From Flavobacteriaceae bacterium (GTDB taxonomy: Bacteria > Bacteroidota > Bacteroidia > Flavobacteriales > Flavobacteriaceae), in NCBI GenBank assembly GCA_018672145.1, contig JABHGH010000144.1, forward strand, positions 1-5,825: DNA of 5,825 bases, in the 5' to 3' direction. This document shows positions 1-3,785 of the stretch, piece by piece; positions within the stretch are counted from its first letter, which is position 1; each line of letters starts with the position of its first letter. The notes under the pieces were generated by a model. The model saw only the letters and a program-made list of their open reading frames with translations, did no database searches and had not been told where the DNA came from. The position numbers were made by a program, and so were the translations under genes.

Positions 1-1
1 A

Positions 2-547
2 ATTGAGGACGTGTTTTCGATCACAGGTCGTGGTACTGTAGCAACTGGTCGTATTGAGACTGGTGTTGCAAACACAGGAGATGGAGTTGATATCATTGGT
101 ATGGGAGCTGAGAAATTAGACTCTACAATTACTGGTGTTGAGATGTTCCGTAAAATATTAGATCGCGGTGAAGCGGGTGATAACGTAGGTATTTTGCTAC
201 GTGGTATCGAGAAAACTGATATCAAAAGAGGTATGGTAATTTGTAAGCCTGGCTCTGTTACACCACACGCCAAGTTCAAAGCTGAGGTATATATCCTTAA
301 AAAGGAAGAGGGTGGACGTCATACGCCATTCCACAACAACTACCGTCCTCAGTTTTATGTTCGTACAACAGACGTTACTGGTAACATCAATCTTCCTAGC
401 GGAGTTGAAATGGTAATGCCTGGTGACAACCTTACTATCGAAGTAGATTTGATTTCACCGATCGCATTAAGCGTAGGTTTACGATTTGCTATCCGTGAAG
501 GTGGTCGTACTGTAGGAGCTGGTCAGGTAACAGAAATTCTAGACTAA
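2..547 (+). CDS. tuf: Elongation factor Tu, C-terminal part (5' end outside window)
   Basis: EF-Tu is the cytoplasmic GTPase that carries aminoacyl-tRNA to the ribosomal A site. The reading frame is open from base 2 and encodes 181 residues beginning I-E-D-V-F-S-I, the start of the domain II core, so the GTPase domain lies upstream of the window. Visible family blocks are SITGRGTVATGRIE (domain II), GVEMFRK, GGRHTPF, YRPQFY, TTDVTG, GVEMVMPGDN and the C-terminal GLRFAIREGGRTVGAGQV (domain III). The end, at an I-L-D followed by TAA, is where the family normally ends, so the C-terminus looks complete. A GTG at 11 can be read as a start but lies inside the conserved domain II sequence and is not the true start. 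The protein resembles Flavobacteriia EF-Tu. A hairpin downstream may end its transcript. Identification is certain; whether the genome has a second tuf copy cannot be told. Confidence 0.98.
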   Translation: MEDVFSITGRGTVATGRIETGVANTGDGVDIIGMGAEKLDSTITGVEMFRKILDRGEAGDNVGILLRGIEKTDIKRGMVICKPGSVTPHAKFKAEVYILKKEEGGRHTPFHNNYRPQFYVRTTDVTGNINLPSGVEMVMPGDNLTIEVDLISPIALSVGLRFAIREGGRTVGAGQVTEILD

Positions 548-570
548 AAACATTTATACGTTCATTATAT

Positions 571-601
571 AAGGTGTCATGCACATGTGTGACACCTTTT
601 G
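571..601 (+). terminator. Probable rho-independent terminator after tuf
   Basis: AAGGTGTCA at 571-579 pairs perfectly with TGACACCTT at 590-598, and the stem can extend inward by weaker pairs (T580-G589, G581-T588, C582-G587) around the loop ACAT. It begins 23 bases after the tuf stop codon. The T-run after the stem is short (TTTT at 597-600, partly used in the stem, then GT), so termination may be incomplete and read-through into tRNA-Trp and secE is possible. The structure is directly visible; its function is inferred from position. Confidence 0.6.
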
Positions 602-668
602 TAACAGTTTTAATTAAGGTGTATCGGACTTCGTTAAGTTAGGTACAGAAGCGCGAACACCAACAGAG

Positions 669-741
669 ACGGGTTTAGCTCAGTTGGTAGAGCACTGGTC
701 TCCAAAACCAGGTGTCGGGAGTTCGAGCCTCTCAACCCGTG
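669..741 (+). tRNA. tRNA-Trp, anticodon CCA
   Basis: A full cloverleaf can be folded by eye. The acceptor stem ACGGGTT (669-675) pairs with AACCCGT (734-740). The D arm is GCTC/GAGC (678-681, 690-693) with loop AGTTGGTA. The anticodon stem CTGGT/ACCAG (695-699, 707-711) closes the loop CTCCAAA, placing CCA at 702-704, which reads UGG (Trp). The T arm is GGGAG/CTCTC (717-721, 729-733, one G-T pair) around TTCGAGC. The discriminator base is G741, as expected for bacterial tRNA-Trp. The 3' CCA is not encoded: the following bases are CAA, so CCA must be added by nucleotidyltransferase. The tRNA sits between tuf and secE, and the next start codon is only 17 bases away, which suggests co-transcription with secE and release by RNase P and a 3' endonuclease. 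Confidence 0.97.
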
Positions 742-758
742 CAATAGTTAGTTTTGCT

Positions 759-944
759 ATGATTCAATATGTGAAAGACTCTTTTGAGGAATTAAGAAAG
801 CATGTGACTTGGACTTCATCGTCTGAATTGCAAAGATTCACGACAGTAGTCATTGTTTTTTCAATTCTATTTTCCCTTGCCATATGGGGTGCTGATACTG
901 TGCTTTCACGTGTTATAAAATTTTATTTTGAACTCATCCAATAA
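759..944 (+). CDS. secE: Preprotein translocase subunit SecE (single-membrane-span form)
   Basis: SecE clamps and stabilises SecY in the SecYEG channel that exports unfolded proteins across the inner membrane. The product is 61 residues, the short one-span type, against about 127 residues and three spans in E. coli. Residues 1-26 form an amphipathic region (KDSFEELRKHVTW) typical of the cytoplasmic helix, followed by one hydrophobic membrane segment at about 28-46 (TTVVIVFSILFSLAIWGAD) and a short tail. The ATG at 759 is chosen because in-frame starts further upstream (for example TTG at 684) lie inside the tRNA gene. There is no Shine-Dalgarno sequence. The Trp-Pro pair usual at the end of the amphipathic helix is Trp-Thr here, and the whole protein contains no proline. 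Gene order tRNA-Trp, secE, nusG is typical of Bacteroidota and supports the call. Confidence 0.93.
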   Translation: MIQYVKDSFEELRKHVTWTSSSELQRFTTVVIVFSILFSLAIWGADTVLSRVIKFYFELIQ

Positions 945-953
945 TCAGTACAA

Positions 954-1505
954 ATGACAGATACAGATACAAAAAAGTGGTATGTTGTTCGGGCTGTAAG
1001 TGGTCAGGAAAATAAGATTAAGAATTATATCGAATCCGAAATTGAAAGACACGGATTGGCTGATTTTGTTGAGGATGTTCTAGTTCCTACTGAAAAGGTC
1101 ATTCAAATTCGTAAAGGAAAAAAAATTAACAAAGAACGTGTGTTCTTCCCCGGTTACATAATGGTGAAAGCCAATCTCTCTGGAGAAGTACCTCACGTGA
1201 TTCGATCTATCACAAATGTTATAGGATTTTTGGGTGAAACCAAAGGCGGCGAGCCCGTTCCTCTTCGCGCTGCGGAGGTGAATCGTATGTTAGGTAAGGT
1301 TGATGAATTAGCTGTGCAAACAGAGAATGTTTCGATTCCATTTACATTGTCTGAGACCATTAAAGTTATAGATGGTCCATTTAATGGTTTCAATGGAACG
1401 ATAGAAAAGATTAATGAAGAAAAACGCAAGTTGGAAGTGATGGTGAAAATATTTGGTCGCAAGACCCCACTGGAGCTTTCTTACATGCAAGTTGAAAAAA
1501 TTTAA
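954..1505 (+). CDS. nusG: Transcription termination/antitermination factor NusG
   Basis: NusG binds the clamp of elongating RNA polymerase, modulates pausing, and through its C-terminal domain can contact Rho or ribosomal protein S10. The product is 183 residues, against 181 in E. coli. The NGN domain spans about residues 8-115, opening with KKWYVVRAVSGQE and containing the signature FFPGYIMV (64-71). A linker follows, then the KOW domain at about 134-183 with VIDGPFNGFNGTI (138-150) and the end FGRKTPLEL (167-175). Phe167 matches the Phe in the E. coli FGR motif implicated in Rho/S10 contacts. It begins 9 bases after the secE stop, so the two are almost certainly co-transcribed and perhaps translationally coupled. 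No Shine-Dalgarno site is seen; the upstream sequence is AGTACAA. No insertion like that of specialised NusG paralogues is present, so this is the housekeeping copy. Confidence 0.98.
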   Translation: MTDTDTKKWYVVRAVSGQENKIKNYIESEIERHGLADFVEDVLVPTEKVIQIRKGKKINKERVFFPGYIMVKANLSGEVPHVIRSITNVIGFLGETKGGEPVPLRAAEVNRMLGKVDELAVQTENVSIPFTLSETIKVIDGPFNGFNGTIEKINEEKRKLEVMVKIFGRKTPLELSYMQVEKI

Positions 1506-1565
1506 GTGTTACAATTATCCGATTTCAAAGCAGCTTCCTTGCGGCGAGATCAATTAGTTTAAACA
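1506..1565 (+). promoter_or_regulatory. nusG-rplK spacer with weak potential stem-loop, possible rplK leader element
   Basis: This 60-base spacer is the longest gap between nusG and rplL and is where an L1-binding autoregulatory site occurs in E. coli. GATTTC (1521-1526) can pair with GAGATC (1546-1551) with one G-T pair. An inner GCA/TGC stem (1530-1532, 1540-1542) and an outer AATT/AATT (1513-1516, 1552-1555) are separated by unequal internal loops. Stems interrupted by asymmetric loops are the general shape of L1 sites, but I cannot recognise the L1 consensus here, and the pairing is weak enough to be chance. No promoter motif is clear. Confidence 0.2.
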
Positions 1566-2003
1566 ATGGCAAAAGAAGTAAGTAAAGTAGTAAAGCTACA
1601 AGTTAGGGGAGGTGCTGCGAATCCATCGCCACCGGTTGGACCCGCTTTAGGTGCCGCGGGAGTGAACATCATGGAGTTCTGTAAGCAGTTCAATGCTAGA
1701 ACCCAAGATAAAGCTGGTAAGGTTTTACCAGTTGTGATCTCTGTCTATGCAGATAAATCATTTGATTTTGTTGTTAAGACGCCACCTGCAGCCGTTCAAC
1801 TCATGGAAGCCGCAAAGGTTAAAAAAGGATCAGGGGAACCCAACCGAAGCAAAGTAGCAAGTGTAACTTGGGATCAAGTTCGCAACATCGCTGAAGATAA
1901 AATGCAAGATTTAAATGCATTTACGGTTGAGTCAGCCATGAAAATGGTTGCTGGAACCGCAAGATCAATGGGTCTAACAGTAAAAGGTCAGGCTCCTTTT
2001 TAA
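1566..2003 (+). CDS. rplK: 50S ribosomal protein L11 (uL11)
   Basis: L11 binds the GTPase-associated region of 23S rRNA at the base of the L7/L12 stalk and takes part in factor turnover and stringent-response sensing. The product has 145 residues, against 142 in E. coli. The N-terminal domain (about 1-70) carries the proline-rich NPSPPVGPALG at 19-29, whose prolines lie in the thiostrepton-binding cleft, followed by GVNIMEFCKQFNA. The rRNA-binding C-terminal domain carries KTPPAA (71-76), KKGSGEPN (86-93) and GTARSMGL (130-137). A short tail, TVKGQAPF, follows. The ATG is preceded by TTTAAACA with no Shine-Dalgarno match. It is the first of four ribosomal protein genes and lies 17 bases upstream of rplA, the usual L11-L1 pair. 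No residue typical of thiostrepton resistance is apparent by eye. Confidence 0.99.
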   Translation: MAKEVSKVVKLQVRGGAANPSPPVGPALGAAGVNIMEFCKQFNARTQDKAGKVLPVVISVYADKSFDFVVKTPPAAVQLMEAAKVKKGSGEPNRSKVASVTWDQVRNIAEDKMQDLNAFTVESAMKMVAGTARSMGLTVKGQAPF

Positions 2004-2020
2004 CCTTGAATTGAAAAACA

Positions 2021-2710
2021 ATGGCAAAAATTTCCAAAAAAAGAAAAGAAGCACTGTCTAAGATTGACCGTGATTCTTTGTATTCCTTGGCAGATGCTGC
2101 ATCGTTGGTTAAAGAGATTACGACCACCAAATTTGATGCATCAGTTGATTTGGCTATACGCTTGGGTGTAGATCCTCGCAAGGCCGATCAAATGGTACGT
2201 GGTGTTGTAACGCTCCCTCACGGAACAGGTAAAACGGTTAAAGTTTTGGCTTTGGTAACTCCAGATAAGGAAGCCGAAGCGAAAGAAGCTGGCGCCGATT
2301 TTGTGGGACTCGATGAATATCTGCAAAAAATCAAAGATGGATGGACTGACGTTGATGTTATCGTTACCATGCCGAGCGTAATGGGTAAGTTGGGACCTTT
2401 AGGTCGTGTACTTGGCCCTCGTGGTCTAATGCCAAATCCAAAAACGGGTACCGTTACTATGGATATTGGTAAAGCTGTAAGCGACGTAAAAGGCGGTAAG
2501 ATCGACTTTAAAGTAGACAAAACAGGCATCGTGCATGCTTCTATAGGAAAAGTATCTTTTGATGCTGACAAAATTTTAGGTAACGCCAATGAGCTTATGC
2601 AAACATTGGTCAAGCTTAAGCCGTCGAGCTCAAAAGGGGCATATATCAAAAGCGTTTCCTTGTCTAGTACAATGAGTCCAGGTATCCCTGTGGAATTTAA
2701 AAATGTATAA
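2021..2710 (+). CDS. rplA: 50S ribosomal protein L1 (uL1)
   Basis: L1 forms the mobile stalk beside the E site that guides deacylated tRNA out of the ribosome. In many bacteria it also represses its own L11-L1 message. The product has 229 residues, close to the 234 of E. coli. Domain I begins with KKRKEAL and holds KFDASVDLAIRLGVDPRKADQ (about 37-57). Domain II, about 68-160, contains the family signature at 122-140 (GKLGPLGRVLGPRGLMPNP). The chain returns to domain I with GGKIDFKVDKTGIVHASIGK and ends in LSSTMSPGIPV (214-224). The Thr-Met pair at 217-218 is the conserved RNA-contact pair, though the Gly that usually follows is Ser. The gene starts 17 bases after rplK, with GAAAAACA upstream and no Shine-Dalgarno site. 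Large ORFs antisense to it are shadows of its codon pattern. Confidence 0.99.
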   Translation: MAKISKKRKEALSKIDRDSLYSLADAASLVKEITTTKFDASVDLAIRLGVDPRKADQMVRGVVTLPHGTGKTVKVLALVTPDKEAEAKEAGADFVGLDEYLQKIKDGWTDVDVIVTMPSVMGKLGPLGRVLGPRGLMPNPKTGTVTMDIGKAVSDVKGGKIDFKVDKTGIVHASIGKVSFDADKILGNANELMQTLVKLKPSSSKGAYIKSVSLSSTMSPGIPVEFKNV

Positions 2711-2730
2711 CGGATAGCTAAATTTAAATT

Positions 2731-3252
2731 ATGACTAAAGAAGATAAAGTACAAGCTATCGATGACTTAACAGCAAAGTTGGCTGAAAATCAAAACATCT
2801 ATTTGACAGATGTTTCGGATTTAGATGCTTCAACGACATCAAATTTACGTCGCGCTTGTTTTAAAGCCGGTGTGAAGCTGACAGTTGTTAAGAACACATT
2901 GTTGGCCAAGGCCATGGAAGCTTCTGACAAAGAATTTGGTGACCTCACTGGTGTACTCAAAGGAAACACAGCAATGATGTTTTCTGAAGTCGGTAATACA
3001 CCAGCTAAAGTGATCAAAGACTTCCGTAAAAAATCGGATCGTCCGATTTTGAAGGGTGCTTATATCGAAGAAGCGGTTTATTTGGGCGACGACCAAATAG
3101 AGGCTCTTGTCAACATCAAGTCTAAGGAAGAATTGATTGGGGAGATTATTTCTCTACTTCAATCTCCTGCAAAAAATGTGGTTTCTGCACTTCAGTCAAG
3201 TGGTGGAGCCCTCGCTGGAATTATAAAAACGCTTTCTGAAAAGGAAGCATAA
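2731..3252 (+). CDS. rplJ: 50S ribosomal protein L10 (uL10)
   Basis: L10 anchors L7/L12 dimers to the ribosome next to L11. The product has 173 residues, against 165 in E. coli. The N-terminal rRNA-binding domain (about 1-130) shows the family blocks LRRACFKAGVKLTVVKNTLLAKA (39-61), GNTAMMFSE (78-86) and LKGAYIE (107-113). The C-terminal helix (about 145-173, PAKNVVSALQSSGGALAGII) is the L12-binding tail. Its length seems enough for about two L12 dimers, but that is inference. In E. coli, the L10-L12 complex represses translation through a long leader upstream of rplJ. Here only 20 bases separate rplA and rplJ, so a leader of that type cannot fit in the gap. The start is an ATG after AATTTAAATT with no Shine-Dalgarno site. 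Confidence 0.98.
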   Translation: MTKEDKVQAIDDLTAKLAENQNIYLTDVSDLDASTTSNLRRACFKAGVKLTVVKNTLLAKAMEASDKEFGDLTGVLKGNTAMMFSEVGNTPAKVIKDFRKKSDRPILKGAYIEEAVYLGDDQIEALVNIKSKEELIGEIISLLQSPAKNVVSALQSSGGALAGIIKTLSEKEA

Positions 3253-3288
3253 AATTGTTAACATAACTTTATTATAAATACGTTCAAA

Positions 3289-3669
3289 ATGGCAGATTTA
3301 AAAGATTTTGCAGAACAGTTGGTCAACCTCACAGTAAAAGAAGTGAACGAGTTGGCAGAAATTTTAAAAGAAGAGTATGGCATTGAGCCTGCTGCAGCTG
3401 CAGTTGCAGTTGCTGCTGGTCCTGCTGCTGGAGGCGGAGACGCTGGAGGAGAAGAACAGTCAGAATTTGACGTCATTCTCAAAGCAGCTGGTGGTTCTAA
3501 GCTTGCTGTCGTTAAATTGGTTAAAGAATTAACTGGCCTTGGCTTAAAAGAAGCTAAAGAGTTGGTTGATAACGCACCAAGTCCTGTTAAGGAAGGTGTA
3601 GCCAAAGACGAAGCAGAAGGCCTAAAAACTTCTTTGGAAGAAGCTGGAGCAGAGGTAGAGTTAAAATAA
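3289..3669 (+). CDS. rplL: 50S ribosomal protein L7/L12 (bL12)
   Basis: L7/L12 is the multi-copy acidic stalk protein that recruits translation factors such as EF-Tu and EF-G and stimulates their GTPase activity. The product has 126 residues, against about 121 in E. coli. The N-terminal dimerisation and L10-binding helices span about 1-33 (LKDFAEQLVNLTVKEVNELA). A flexible Ala/Gly/Pro hinge follows at 34-54, encoded by a low-complexity GCT/GCA-rich stretch at 3388-3450. The globular C-terminal domain (about 58-126) carries the factor-binding helix LTGLGLKEAKELV (81-93) and ends in EEAGAEVELK. It starts 36 bases after rplJ, a larger gap than within rplK-rplJ, with ATACGTTCAAA upstream and no Shine-Dalgarno site. 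Extra initiation or mRNA processing in that gap could support the higher stoichiometry of L12, but nothing there proves it. The gene is followed by a terminator-like hairpin. Confidence 0.99.
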   Translation: MADLKDFAEQLVNLTVKEVNELAEILKEEYGIEPAAAAVAVAAGPAAGGGDAGGEEQSEFDVILKAAGGSKLAVVKLVKELTGLGLKEAKELVDNAPSPVKEGVAKDEAEGLKTSLEEAGAEVELK

Positions 3670-3690
3670 ACACTACCTCACGATATATAA

Positions 3691-3730
3691 CTAAGGCCAC
3701 GGATTTTCCGTTGGCCTTAGCTTCGTTTTT
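3691..3730 (+). terminator. Intrinsic terminator/attenuator between rplL and rpoB
   Basis: CTAAGGCCA (3691-3699) pairs perfectly with TGGCCTTAG (3712-3720). After a one-base bulge (T3711), CGG (3700-3702) pairs with CCG (3708-3710) around the loop ATTTT. CTTCG and then five T residues (3726-3730) follow. It begins 21 bases after the rplL stop and ends 55 bases before rpoB. E. coli has a partial terminator (attenuator) at the equivalent spot that lowers rpoBC expression relative to the ribosomal genes; the same role here is inference. The T-run starts five bases beyond the stem, so leaky termination is plausible, which is needed if rpoB has no promoter of its own. Confidence 0.72.
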
Positions 3731-3737
3731 ATAAACG

Positions 3738-3764
3738 ATAGCAGCACTGCTGTATTAATTTTTT
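3738..3764 (+). promoter_or_regulatory. Second small hairpin plus T-run in the rpoB leader
   Basis: ATAGCA (3738-3743) can pair with TGCTGT (3748-3753, one T-G pair) around the loop GCAC, followed by ATTAA and a run of six T (3759-3764). The stem is short with only two G-C pairs, so it may be chance or only a pause or mRNA-processing signal. The rest of the spacer up to the rpoB start is T-rich, with no Bacteroidota promoter (TAnnTTTG with upstream TTG) that I can identify. Confidence 0.25.
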
Positions 3765-3785
3765 GTTTTAAACATTTTTTTGTTC

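Noticed and set aside
599..642. Promoter candidates before tRNA-Trp (TTG at 599-601 with TATCGGAC at 622-629; TAAGTTAG at 635-642)
   Set aside because: The first has only the TA of the TAnnTTTG -7 box, and the second has no TTG at the right distance. Neither is better than chance in AT-rich DNA.
684..758. Upstream extension of the secE frame starting at TTG 684
   Set aside because: It begins inside the tRNA-Trp D loop and would translate the tRNA. The protein from ATG 759 already has the normal SecE layout.
2218..2754. 178-codon ORF on the minus strand opposite rplA
   Set aside because: It is fully antisense to a certain L1 gene, has no recognisable family features, and its openness follows from rplA codon usage.
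3388..3450. Short repeats of CTGCAG/GCTGCT type
   Set aside because: They encode the Ala/Gly hinge of L7/L12, a normal low-complexity feature, not a separate repeat element.
3258..3605. 115-codon minus-strand ORF opposite rplL, rich in Ala, Pro and Ser
   Set aside because: It mirrors the low-complexity GCT/GCA hinge of L7/L12 and is a composition artefact.
3756..3785. Promoter for rpoB in the T-rich stretch (TAATTTTTTG)
   Set aside because: Spacing between TA and TTTG is wrong, no -33 TTG is placed correctly, and the T-run is better explained by the hairpins upstream.
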